Part shown: piece by piece, positions 53,898 to 62,409 of the stretch
Numbering within the stretch: the first letter of the stretch is position 1
How the letters are laid out: each line of letters starts with the position of its first letter
From: an uncultured Bacteroidota bacterium
Lineage (GTDB): Bacteria; Bacteroidota; Bacteroidia; Chitinophagales; Chitinophagaceae
NCBI GenBank assembly: GCA_903906365.1
Contig: CAIVKC010000060.1
Location: 1-64,000, forward strand
DNA: 64,000 bases
Direction of reading: 5' to 3'
The notes under the pieces: model-generated
What the model was told of the DNA's origin: nothing
Seen by the model: only the letters and a program-made list of their open reading frames with translations
Database searches by the model: none
Program-made: the position numbers and the translations under genes

Positions 53898-54506
53898 CAT
53901 ATAGCTTTCCACCGGAAGGCGGTTGGAAATGGAACGGGCCAGGGTCATTTCATCGGCATATTCCAATTCCCCGCCAAAGGCGATCCCCCTTGAAATGGTG
54001 GTAATCTTCACGGGGGCGGCTTTCAGTTTTTTCTGGATATAATAAATGGTGGTATCTCCCTGTATATTCGGGTTCAGGGCAAAAATCAGTTCCTGGGTCT
54101 GTTCCTTGTGGATGCGACTGATGAGCTGCTCAATGTTGAGCTCATCGGGCCCGATGCCATCCAGGGGGGAAATGACGCCGCCCAGCACATGGTAGGTGCC
54201 GTTGTACTGCTGGGTGCTCTCTATGGCGATCACATCCCGGATGGACTCCACCACGCAGATCAGCTCCTGCCTGCGGGAGGAATTGGCACAGACCGAACAG
54301 ATGTCCCCGTCGGAAACATTAAAGCATCTCTGGCAGAATTTGATCTCCTGCCTCATCCGGATGATGGTTTCCCCGAATCCCTGGGACTGGGAAGCGTCCT
54401 GGCGCAGCAGGTGAAGAACCAGCCGCAGGGCTGTTTTCTTGCCGATGCCAGGCAGCTTGCTGAATTCATTGACCGCTTTTTCCAGTAAAGAGGAAGAAAA
54501 TTGCAT
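53889..54506 (-). CDS. recR: Recombination mediator RecR
   Basis: 205 residues. N-terminal helix-hairpin-helix (LPGIGKKTALRLVLHLL), zinc finger FCQRCFNVSDGDICSVC, Toprim domain ICVVESIRDVIAIE to about residue 175, and C-terminal RGIAFGGELEYADEMTLARS. Loads RecA at gaps together with RecO/RecF. A TAACTTTA box only four bases before its ATG hints at a leaderless transcript. Confidence 0.96.
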   Translation of the reverse strand: MQFSSSLLEKAVNEFSKLPGIGKKTALRLVLHLLRQDASQSQGFGETIIRMRQEIKFCQRCFNVSDGDICSVCANSSRRQELICVVESIRDVIAIESTQQYNGTYHVLGGVISPLDGIGPDELNIEQLISRIHKEQTQELIFALNPNIQGDTTIYYIQKKLKAAPVKITTISRGIAFGGELEYADEMTLARSISNRLPVESYMSK

Positions 54507-54610
54507 ATGGTAAAGTTAAGCAGCCGGCGCTAATCGGCAAGGAATCCGGACCGGGCTCCCCGGAACTATTCCCTCGCTTAGCGGCGGGGGTTCAGGGGAG
54601 GCCATAGGAT

Positions 54611-56047
54611 CTACAGGCTGAAATCCAGGTCATTGTCCCAGTTGGCCTTGACCGTAAAGCGGTGCTTGGAATTGAGAATCTTCACATTGAACACTTTTTC
54701 GGGCTGCCGGTGTTTTTCATAGAATTCCCCCGGGTCCCATTTGCCGTTTTTATTATCATCGTAGAGTATGCGCAGTTCGTATTCTCCGGGCCGGAACAGG
54801 CGCGCCTGGAATTCCCTGTTGTGAAAGGGATAGGCATATTTGACGGCATCATTTTGAACGAAGAGCAGCACGGGGTTTCTCCCCAGGTCCAGGTTCCTGA
54901 AACGCAGGCGGACCTCCCCGTAATCACTTTCCTTTTTACCATGGAAGCTGATGGTGTCATTTTTGAGCAGCTTCCTGCCCAGGGTGTCTTCGGCAAAATC
55001 CTTTTCGGCCACAATATGGTAGCGCATGTCGGCGGCAAAAGGGTAGAAAATGGTCAGCTTCCTGCGTAAGCTGTCCCAGAGCAGCCTGTATTTTACCAGG
55101 GGCCGGAACTGTTCATCGGAGAGGTGCAATTTCAGGGAATCAAAGGATTTCAGGGGAGTGACAAACTGCATGCTCAGGGTGTCCAGGATATCAAAGTCGG
55201 TTCCGGTGGTGTTGAGCTGCAGCTGCAGTCTTTTGTCCTTATCACTGAGTTTTTGGACCGGGGCTGGCTGCTGGCCGGTTTTTTTGGCTCCCGGCCTCGA
55301 TTCCTTTTCTTCCGCATAGGCATACAGGCTCAGCGGCTGCACCCCGCTACGCAGGTCCACGGGGCTGTCTGCAAAGGCAAACAACTGGCTCTTGGAGGTA
55401 TATTTCCGGGTATTGCCTTCATCTTTGAGGGCATAGACACGGTAGATGCCCGGCGACAGGTTCTCAAAGGTGAAGTTGCCCAGCGAATCGAGTGTGGTGA
55501 CATAACGGGGCCGCTCATTGGTGACGGCAGAATCGGCCAGGCTGCGGTGGAGCACTACTATCAGGGTGGAATCCACCTTGCCGGTCTGGGCAAGAACCAC
55601 CCGGCCCGAGAGCCTGAGGGAGTCAATGCCCCCTCCGGTTGAAAAGACATAGGTGAAATTCTTGAGGATATTGCCTTCGTTGACATCGCGGATGGCCCTT
55701 CCGAAATGGATGGAATAGGTGGTATTGGGCTCCAGGGAATCACGCAGCTTGACAGTTACCACCCGCAGTTTATAATCGATGGTCGGCGTGGATTTGGGCG
55801 TGGGGTTGACAATGATGTTTTTTTCCTTTTCCTTGACCTCCACAAATTCATCAAAGGTCAGGGTGATGCGGTTGCCGCTGAAATGGCGGGAGCCGTTATC
55901 GGGGCTGGCAGTCACCAGCCGGGGGGGAAGGGAATCCCTGGGCCCGCCCGTAGGGTTTACAATATTGGCACAGCCGCCGGCCCCCAAGGCCAGGGCCAGG
56001 ATGGCAAATAATACCATGCAGCCTAGAATTCCACCGATGATCTTCAT
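54611..56047 (-). CDS. Ig-like domain lipoprotein
   Basis: 478 residues from the ATG at 56047. A hydrophobic N-terminal segment ends in LGAGGC, a lipobox, followed by ANIVNPTGGPRDSLPPRLV and a bacterial Ig-like (Big_5) domain (DNGSRHFSGNRITLTFDEFV ... TYSIHFGRAIRDVNEGN). Then a carboxypeptidase-like regulatory domain (SLGNFTFENLSPGIYRVYAL) and a C-terminal beta-rich region with DDNKNGKWDPGEFYEK. This arrangement is typical of conserved Bacteroidota lipoproteins of unknown function. It precedes the helicase gene stop by 82 bases but may be separately expressed. Confidence 0.82.
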   Translation of the reverse strand: MKIIGGILGCMVLFAILALALGAGGCANIVNPTGGPRDSLPPRLVTASPDNGSRHFSGNRITLTFDEFVEVKEKEKNIIVNPTPKSTPTIDYKLRVVTVKLRDSLEPNTTYSIHFGRAIRDVNEGNILKNFTYVFSTGGGIDSLRLSGRVVLAQTGKVDSTLIVVLHRSLADSAVTNERPRYVTTLDSLGNFTFENLSPGIYRVYALKDEGNTRKYTSKSQLFAFADSPVDLRSGVQPLSLYAYAEEKESRPGAKKTGQQPAPVQKLSDKDKRLQLQLNTTGTDFDILDTLSMQFVTPLKSFDSLKLHLSDEQFRPLVKYRLLWDSLRRKLTIFYPFAADMRYHIVAEKDFAEDTLGRKLLKNDTISFHGKKESDYGEVRLRFRNLDLGRNPVLLFVQNDAVKYAYPFHNREFQARLFRPGEYELRILYDDNKNGKWDPGEFYEKHRQPEKVFNVKILNSKHRFTVKANWDNDLDFSL

Positions 56048-56129
56048 GAATGTTTGAGCGTTGGTCTTACGTGTGTGCAAACTTAGTTGCTTTGAGATGA
56101 ATCTGCTGCAGGGTTTTCCTAATTATCCC

Positions 56130-59100
56130 TTAAATATCAGCGGCCTCGGCTTCCTCGGGTTCATCGAGTTCATGGAGGGCCACTGCAAGCTGGTTGTCCT
56201 TCACGAAATTACACCAGTGGCAGTCCTTGTCCCCGCAGCCGGTGTAAAAATCCCGCTGCTGGATCTTCTCCCAGCTCCGGGTGATCTGCTGGATCACGGT
56301 GGCCGTATCGGCCGGGCTGATGGAAATCCTCACCTTGCGGTATTCCTTTTTTTTATCGGGTTCCACAAAGTCAAATTCCGTGCTGGTGACCGTCCAGTCC
56401 TTGGCCCCGTAATGATCGACCAGGATTTTATAAAATACGGCCTGTCTCCAGTAATCACCTCCGAGTGGATTTTTGTCGGAGGGCCCCTTTAGTTTGGGGA
56501 GGGCCTTGTCAATATCACCGGTTTTGTAGTCTACCACATTGACTTCACGGCCGCTGAATTCCAGCTTATCGAGTTTGCCTTTCAGGGGCACCTGCTCCAC
56601 CAGCACATTCCGGATATTGCGCTCCACGGCCACGATCCGGTTCCAGCTGCCCAGGTACTTGTCATAATAGTTGCTGAGTACCTCCAGCCCGTACTCCATT
56701 CTTCGGTCAAAGGCTTCCTGTATGAAGCTTTCCCGGTGCCGGTGCATATACCAGTTGAAATCGGCCAGCATATCCTCCCTGGGAGGAAAGGCCTGTCGGG
56801 GGTCGGCCTGCATTTTTTCAAAGAGTTTCTGCAGGGCATAATGCACGGCCGAGCCAAATTCGGTCGCCTCGTTTTTCGGGGAAGGTATGCGGATCAGGTT
56901 TTTATAATAGAATTCCAGCGGGCACTTCAGGTAATTGTTGAGGGCAGTCACATTCATCACGAATTTTTCCAGGATGCGGCCGATGAAATCCTCTTCGGCC
57001 TTTTCAATCTCCGGGGCCAGGGACTTACTGAACTGCAGGACCTCAAATTCCATCACCGTTGCGGCATCCAGGGTGACCTTTTCCACCACAAGGGAATGGC
57101 TGTCTAAAATCTCGGCGATGAACATGGAGGGCTCCATTTCCTTGCCGTCGTCTTTAAACTGGGCATAGGATATGAACAGTTCGGTCTGCGCCCGCGTAAG
57201 GGCCACAAAAAACAGCCGGCGCAGTTCCTCTTCCTCGCCCCCCCGGGAAGGGGCTTTAAACATGGTATCGGGGAATTTATAGCCGCCGGCCGGCTTTCTC
57301 TTTTTTTCCCAGAAGCCGGCATTGCAGCCGGCAAAAAAGACGTATTCAAATTCAAGGCCTTTGGAACCGTGGGTGGTCAGCAGGTTCACCCCCTTGTCAT
57401 TGCCAGCTACCCGGACCAGGGGAATGGGGATTTCATTATCTTCCATCATATCCACCACCGCCATCAGGGAGGCCGTGTCCAGGGACGAGTTCCTGCGGGT
57501 TTCGTTCTTAATGAAATCAAACAGGGCCGTGAGCACTTCCAGCAGCCAAATCTTTTCGGGGCTTTCCATAACGTGCTGAAGGACCCCTCCTCCGCTGATG
57601 ATGTTTTCAAAAAGCTGCTGCAGGGTCACGTTGGAGACGTCTTGGATCAGCCCTTCCAGATACTGGCCGGCCTTTTTCAGGGATTCGGGCAGGCCGGTAT
57701 CAAAAAGGTCCTTCGGCGGCCGGGCGGTTTTTTCGGCCAGCAGGCTCCGTATAGAGGTCCTGTTTTCCCCGAACTGCCGGGATGCCACCTCCACCGAAAG
57801 ACGGGCAATTTCAATGGGAGCTATGTGGAAAAAATCAAAATGCAGGATCTCAAAGAGCATCTCATCGCCGCCGTAGGGGGCGTCGTGTTCGGCCGCCAGG
57901 AAACGAAGGATCAGCAGTATTTTTCTTGCCAGCGGAACTTCAAAGAGATTGACGCTGCGTTTGCTGTAGAAGGGTACCTTACGCAGCTGGAAGAACTTCG
58001 CCAGCTCTTCCCCATATCGGTTTTCCTTGTAAATCACGGCGATGCTGCCCGGCAGCACGCCACCCTGCACCAGATTTTCCACCCGGAGGATGATGTCGGT
58101 CATCTCCATCCGCTGGCTTTCATACTCACGAATGACGGGCCGGCCATCGTGCAGCTGCATGCGCGGATGGGAGGCTATCAGTTCCTTGGTAAGACCGGGC
58201 ATGTGATGGATGAGCCTTTCGGAATTTTTTTCGATCAGCGTCCGGGATATATCCAATATGGGCTGGGTAGAGCGGTAATTACGCGTAAGCACTACGGTCA
58301 GCAGGTCTTTTTGGTAGTTATCGGTGAAGGCTTTCATGTTCTCTATATTGGCGCCCTGAAACCGGTAAATACTCTGGTCGTCATCTCCCACCACGAAAAT
58401 ATTGGGCTGGTCCCAGAAACTGACCAACAGTTCCACCAGCCTGTTCTGTGTACCGCTGGTATCCTGGTATTCATCCACTAAGATATACTGGTAACGCTCC
58501 TGGTAGGCCAGCAGTAATTCCCGGTTATTTTCAAAGGCCCCGATGACCCAGTTGATCATGTCGTCGAAATCATAGAGGTTGTTATCCCGCATGAGCTGCT
58601 GGAACCGGTCGAATTCATGGACGGCGGCCCGCAGCTTTTCCATTCGCTCCGTTTCTTCGGCCACTTTATCGGTCCGGAGGTCCCCCTTTTTGAAGGCACC
58701 GGAGGCTTTTTTGGCGATGTAGATTTCCCGATGGGGAAGGTCGGCTAAGTATTCATCGATTTTTATATTGATAAACTCCGGTGTCCAGCCCTCTTTTTTC
58801 ATGGTGCTGAAGAGCTGCTGGAGGTTGGAGATCTCATAATACACATCCCCCCGGTAGCGCTTGAGCGGATGGTTCTTGGGGAAGCTGTCTATGAGCTGCT
58901 TGAACAAACGGATCCTTTCCAGGTCGGAAATCGGGTCCAGGGTGTTCTTTTCGAACAGGGGGAGGTTTTCCTGGATGATCTCATTGCAAAAGGCATGGAA
59001 GGTATAAATATTGACCTTGTAGGCATCCGGACCGATAAAGCCCAGCAGCCGCCTGCGCATGGCGATGGTTCCCGCATCGGTATAGGTCAGGCATAATATA

Positions 59101-59294
59101 TTCTCCGGTGCGGCATCGGTTTCCGAAAGGATCTTCCCGATCCGGGCGGACAGGATCTGGGTTTTGCCCGTACCCGGTCCCGCCACCACGATGACCGGTC
59201 CCTCCAGCTTGTCAACAGCGGCACGCTGCTGTTCATTGAGCCTTCCATAGGCTTCCCGGAATTGCTGATTTAATTTTTCCTGTTTCTGTGACAT
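56130..59294 (-). CDS. UvrD-type helicase fused to an Fe-S PD-(D/E)XK nuclease
   Basis: 1,054 residues from the ATG at 59294 (a TTG lies six bases upstream). Superfamily 1 helicase motifs: Q motif LNEQQRAAVDKLEGP, Walker A VAGPGTGKTQILSARI, Walker B ILVDEYQDTSGTQNRLVELL, motif III DDDQSIYRFQGA, motif V region STHGSKG-type LTTHGSKGLEFEYVFFAG and motif VI RRLFFVALTRAQ. The C-terminal nuclease has FGSAVHYALQKLFEKM and GKLDKLEFSGREVNVVDYKT with the Asp...Lys core. Cys at CPLEFYYKN plus CGDKDCHWCNF supply four ligands for a Fe-S cluster as in AddB/AdnA. Likely acts in double-strand-break end resection; no partner subunit lies nearby. Confidence 0.9.
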   Translation of the reverse strand: MSQKQEKLNQQFREAYGRLNEQQRAAVDKLEGPVIVVAGPGTGKTQILSARIGKILSETDAAPENILCLTYTDAGTIAMRRRLLGFIGPDAYKVNIYTFHAFCNEIIQENLPLFEKNTLDPISDLERIRLFKQLIDSFPKNHPLKRYRGDVYYEISNLQQLFSTMKKEGWTPEFINIKIDEYLADLPHREIYIAKKASGAFKKGDLRTDKVAEETERMEKLRAAVHEFDRFQQLMRDNNLYDFDDMINWVIGAFENNRELLLAYQERYQYILVDEYQDTSGTQNRLVELLVSFWDQPNIFVVGDDDQSIYRFQGANIENMKAFTDNYQKDLLTVVLTRNYRSTQPILDISRTLIEKNSERLIHHMPGLTKELIASHPRMQLHDGRPVIREYESQRMEMTDIILRVENLVQGGVLPGSIAVIYKENRYGEELAKFFQLRKVPFYSKRSVNLFEVPLARKILLILRFLAAEHDAPYGGDEMLFEILHFDFFHIAPIEIARLSVEVASRQFGENRTSIRSLLAEKTARPPKDLFDTGLPESLKKAGQYLEGLIQDVSNVTLQQLFENIISGGGVLQHVMESPEKIWLLEVLTALFDFIKNETRRNSSLDTASLMAVVDMMEDNEIPIPLVRVAGNDKGVNLLTTHGSKGLEFEYVFFAGCNAGFWEKKRKPAGGYKFPDTMFKAPSRGGEEEELRRLFFVALTRAQTELFISYAQFKDDGKEMEPSMFIAEILDSHSLVVEKVTLDAATVMEFEVLQFSKSLAPEIEKAEEDFIGRILEKFVMNVTALNNYLKCPLEFYYKNLIRIPSPKNEATEFGSAVHYALQKLFEKMQADPRQAFPPREDMLADFNWYMHRHRESFIQEAFDRRMEYGLEVLSNYYDKYLGSWNRIVAVERNIRNVLVEQVPLKGKLDKLEFSGREVNVVDYKTGDIDKALPKLKGPSDKNPLGGDYWRQAVFYKILVDHYGAKDWTVTSTEFDFVEPDKKKEYRKVRISISPADTATVIQQITRSWEKIQQRDFYTGCGDKDCHWCNFVKDNQLAVALHELDEPEEAEAADI

Positions 59295-59297
59295 AGT

Positions 59298-59305
59298 CAA
59301 ATATA
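59298..59305 (-). promoter_or_regulatory. Helicase gene -7 element, predicted leaderless
   Basis: TATATTTG on the minus strand, an exact TAnnTTTG match only three bases before the ATG at 59294; transcription should start at or next to the A of the start codon. Confidence 0.5.
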
Positions 59306-59424
59306 AGATTGTTAGCCCTTAAATACCCAGGCTGCCGGCGACATGGCCTGGGCGGGCAGGTTGCCATTGCTAGTAAGTGTTAAACCTTAGTCTAATTAAG
59401 GGAAAACGTGTTTGAATTGAAAGA

Positions 59425-59464
59425 ATTCCTTATAATTGGAATATTTCTTATTCTGGGAATATTT
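59425..59464. repeat. GGAAT repeats before the sigma-54 activator gene
   Basis: ATTCC (59425-59429) and GGAAT (59438-59442) form an inverted repeat; GGAATATTT recurs at 59438-59446 and 59456-59464, 18 bases apart start to start. Position is 44-83 bases before the start codon, so an operator role is plausible. Confidence 0.4.
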
Positions 59465-59507
59465 TTTGGGGCTTTGCGTCGTTTACCTGTATTATAAATC
59501 CGACTGC

Positions 59508-60869
59508 ATGAAAAACCCCCATTCCTTTAAGATCTTTATTGTTGAAGATGATACCTGGTACGGATCAATGCTGCAACACTACCTTTCCCTGAATCCCGAA
59601 TACGAAATTAAACGATTTGAAAATCCCCAGGATTTTTTTGCACAAATTCATGAAAACCCGTCGGTTGTAACCCTTGATTATTCCCTGGCCGATACCGACG
59701 GGGCCGAAGTGCTCAAAAAAATCAAAGAAACCAACCCGGACATCCGGGTCATCATCATCTCCGGGCAGGAAGATGTGGCCACGGCCATCAGTTTGCTGAA
59801 AAACGGGGCTTTTGACTATATCGTAAAAGACGATGATACCAAGGACCGGCTCTGGAATTCCATCCTTCATTTGCGGGAGATTTCCAATCTCAAGCAGGAG
59901 GTGGAAAGCCTGAAGACCCAGGTAGGCAGGCAGTATGATTTTTCCCAGATGATCATAGGCAAGAGCCCTGCCATTGAAAAAGTGTTTTCCCTCATAGAAA
60001 AGGCGGCCAAGACCAATATTACCGTTTCGGTGACCGGTGAAACCGGTTCGGGAAAGGAAATGATTGCCAAAGCCATTCATTATAATTCCGACAGGCATAA
60101 AGCGCCCTTTGTGGCAGTAAATGTGGCGGCTATTCCGCGGGAACTGATTGAAAGTGAGCTGTTCGGCCATGAAAAAGGGGCTTTTACCGGGGCCGTTACG
60201 CGCCGCATCGGGCGTTTTGAAGAAGCCGACAAAGGCACCCTGTTCCTCGATGAGATCGGAGAGCTGGACATCAACCTGCAGGCCAAACTGCTCCGGGTGC
60301 TCCAGGAGCGCGAGATCACCCGGGTAGGAGGGAACAGCATTACCAAGATCAATGTCCGCATCGTGGTGGCAACCCATAAGAACCTGCTGGAGGAAGTAGC
60401 CAAGAAGACTTTCCGGGAAGACCTCTATTACCGCCTGATCGGGCTGCCCATCCTGCTGCCCCCCCTCAGGGACCGGGGAAACGACATCCTGATTTTGGCC
60501 AAACATTTTACGGATGCCTTTTGCAAAGAAAACAAACTGGGCAAAAAAAGCATCTCTCCGGAAGCGCAGCAGAAACTGCTCGGCTACTCCTTTCCCGGTA
60601 ATGTTCGGGAACTTAAATCGATCATGGAACTGGCCGTGGTCATGGCAGATGAGGAAGTCATCGAGGCTGACCACATCACGCTGAGCAGTTCGGCGAGCAT
60701 CAATGACCTGCTCAGCAAGGATATTACCCTTAAAGAATTTGAAGCCCAGATCATTCAGCATTTCCTGGAAAAATACGACCATGATGTGCTGCAGGTAGCC
60801 AAAAAGCTGGATGTCGGCAAGTCCACCATCTACCGGATGATTCAAAACGGGGAGCTGAAAGTCAAATAG
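59508..60869 (+). CDS. Sigma-54-dependent response regulator (NtrC type)
   Basis: 453 residues from the ATG at 59508. Receiver domain 1-120 with IFIVEDDTWYG, phospho-acceptor Asp in VVTLDYSLADTDG, and K in DYIVKDDDT. Central AAA+ domain: Walker A GETGSGKEMIAKAIH near residue 190, the intact sigma-54-contact loop EKGAFTGAVTR, Walker B GTLFLDEIGEL and arginine-finger region RRFREDLYYRLIGLPI-like (here TFREDLYYRLI). The C-terminal helix-turn-helix is VLQVAKKLDVGKSTIYRMIQ, a Fis-type domain. All activator parts are intact; the kinase is not nearby. Confidence 0.94.
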   Translation: MKNPHSFKIFIVEDDTWYGSMLQHYLSLNPEYEIKRFENPQDFFAQIHENPSVVTLDYSLADTDGAEVLKKIKETNPDIRVIIISGQEDVATAISLLKNGAFDYIVKDDDTKDRLWNSILHLREISNLKQEVESLKTQVGRQYDFSQMIIGKSPAIEKVFSLIEKAAKTNITVSVTGETGSGKEMIAKAIHYNSDRHKAPFVAVNVAAIPRELIESELFGHEKGAFTGAVTRRIGRFEEADKGTLFLDEIGELDINLQAKLLRVLQEREITRVGGNSITKINVRIVVATHKNLLEEVAKKTFREDLYYRLIGLPILLPPLRDRGNDILILAKHFTDAFCKENKLGKKSISPEAQQKLLGYSFPGNVRELKSIMELAVVMADEEVIEADHITLSSSASINDLLSKDITLKEFEAQIIQHFLEKYDHDVLQVAKKLDVGKSTIYRMIQNGELKVK

Positions 60870-60929
60870 ACCGGCCGAATCACATATTTTTTAAAAAACA
60901 TTGCTTTCATATTTTAAACGATAAGGTCC

Positions 60930-61763
60930 ATGCCTCCAGATTCCAAGAACCGGAACTTTGATTACCGCAGCCTGGCGATGAGAAAGATTCTGCTCGCTGA
61001 AGACGTGAAAATAAACCAGTATATATGCAGGCAGATGCTGGAATCCTGGGGATGCCGGGTTGATGTGGCCAATAACGGCCTGGAGGTGCTTGAACTGCTC
61101 TCCCTTAACAACTATGATTGTATTTTGATGGATATTCAAATGCCTGAAATGGATGGCATGGAGGCTGCCAGGCAGATCCGGCAACTCAGCGATACCACAA
61201 AAGCCTCCATTCCCATCATCGCCGTGACGGCCAATGCCCTGCGGGGCGATCCTGAAAAATACAGGCAGGCCGGCATGACGGATTTCCTGCCCAAGCCTTA
61301 TGAAGAGGAGTTTCTTTTTAAGGTCATCTCTAAGAACCTTCCCGGGCACCCGTTTCAGGGTGGCCTGTCTGCCCTCTCCCCTGACAACTCTTCGGACCAT
61401 GCCGTGGCAACGGAGGCGGCTACCCAGAAGCTCTATGACCTCTCGATGATACACTCCCTGTCGGGAGGCGATGAATCCTTTATCCGTAAGATGGTGGACC
61501 TCTTCATTGAAACGGTGCCTCCCAATGTGGAGGCCCTTCATACCGGTCTGGCCGGCGAGCAGTGGGAACAGGTCTCCAAAATGGCCCATAAACTCAAATC
61601 AACGGTGGATTCCATGGGCATTCAGTCCCTGAAGGCGGAGATCCGCGAAGTGGAATCGAGCGCCAAAGCCAAAGAATCGCTCGACCGGCTCCCGGACCTG
61701 ATTGCAAGGATCAGTCAGGTCATTGAGCAGGTGATCTATCAGCTGCGCGTTGAATTTCCCTGA
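60930..61763 (+). CDS. Receiver-Hpt hybrid phosphotransfer protein
   Basis: 277 residues (the in-frame ATG at residue 17, MRKILLAEDVKIN, is an alternative start). Receiver domain: ILLAEDVKINQYI, Asp in DCILMDIQMPEMDGM, Thr in VTANAL and Lys in PKPYEEE. The C-terminal Hpt domain (about 165-277) has the phospho-His in MAHKLKSTVDSMGIQSLK. No kinase or output domain, so it can only pass phosphate between proteins. Lies 60 bases after the sigma-54 activator gene, making a phosphorelay link likely (inference). Confidence 0.93.
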   Translation: MPPDSKNRNFDYRSLAMRKILLAEDVKINQYICRQMLESWGCRVDVANNGLEVLELLSLNNYDCILMDIQMPEMDGMEAARQIRQLSDTTKASIPIIAVTANALRGDPEKYRQAGMTDFLPKPYEEEFLFKVISKNLPGHPFQGGLSALSPDNSSDHAVATEAATQKLYDLSMIHSLSGGDESFIRKMVDLFIETVPPNVEALHTGLAGEQWEQVSKMAHKLKSTVDSMGIQSLKAEIREVESSAKAKESLDRLPDLIARISQVIEQVIYQLRVEFP

Positions 61764-61801
61764 TCTCCGTTCCTTGAATATGTCCCACTATTTGGAGAAT
61801 T

Positions 61802-61875
61802 TTCCCACAATGGGAATCCTGTTTTTGGCGTGTTTTTACTAAAATCATGATTTACAGGCATTTGGCGCAGTTTTA
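61802..61875. repeat. Inverted and direct repeats before the single-receiver gene
   Basis: TTCCCA-caa-TGGGAA (61802-61816) is an inverted repeat whose arm TGGGAAT also occurs upstream of the sigma-54 activator gene (59454-59460, CTGGGAAT). TTTGGCGTGTTTTTA (61824-61838) recurs as TTTGGCGCAGTTTTA (61861-61875). They resemble sigma-54 or activator sites but lack the GC at -12. Confidence 0.35.
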
Positions 61876-61926
61876 TTTCCCGGCACTATTTTCCGTTCCA
61901 AATGGATAACATCAAAACCGGAGAAT

Positions 61927-62310
61927 ATGCCCCAGCCCCCCACTATTTTTATCGTGGAAGATAACCTGATTAACCAGCAGCTGATAGCCAGGCAGCTGGA
62001 ATCCTTTTCCACGGACGTATATTTTTATACCCGCGGCGAATACTGCCTGGAGGATTTAGGACTCAATCCCAGCCTGGTTATCATGGATTATACCCTGGAG
62101 GGGGATCTGAACGGACTAGACACCCTGGAGCGCCTTAGAAGCAGGCTGCCAGAAATCCCTGTTATTGTATTTTCTTCCGAGAAGGGACTCCATTCAAAGG
62201 AAAATTTAGAGCGTTATGGCTACTTTGATTTCCTGGAGAAATGCGAGTTTTCTTTTAAACTACTAAAAGACCGTATTGCCCAGATCCTGCGCCCGGCCAT
62301 GCCGGCCTGA
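61927..62310 (+). CDS. Single-domain response regulator
   Basis: 127 residues, receiver domain only. Acidic pair IFIVEDNLINQQLIARQLES, phospho-acceptor Asp in LVIMDYTLEGDLNG, Ser in VIVFSSEKGLHSK. At the usual lysine position it reads DFLEKCEFSFK, so the Lys is probably retained. No output domain, so it likely works through protein contacts or phosphate transfer, as do CheY-like proteins. Third member of the response-regulator cluster. Confidence 0.92.
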   Translation: MPQPPTIFIVEDNLINQQLIARQLESFSTDVYFYTRGEYCLEDLGLNPSLVIMDYTLEGDLNGLDTLERLRSRLPEIPVIVFSSEKGLHSKENLERYGYFDFLEKCEFSFKLLKDRIAQILRPAMPA

Positions 62311-62409
62311 CACGCTAATCCCCATGATGCAGGAGGGAATGAGCCCCCCAGCCTCCCGAGGCTCTGATTTTAATGTATAAGGGGAAAGATAATCAGGGAT
62401 TGCTGCAAT

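Noticed and set aside
57369-58481. 370-codon antisense frame inside the helicase gene
   Set aside because: Overlaps helicase motifs on the other strand and shows no recognisable domain.
59565-60845. 426-codon antisense frame inside the sigma-54 activator gene
   Set aside because: The sense strand encodes intact receiver, AAA+ and helix-turn-helix motifs; the antisense frame is open only because of codon bias.
61824-61840. Possible sigma-54 promoter TTGGCGTGTTTTTACT
   Set aside because: The -24 GG is present but the -12 position reads CT instead of GC, so the match is too weak to annotate.
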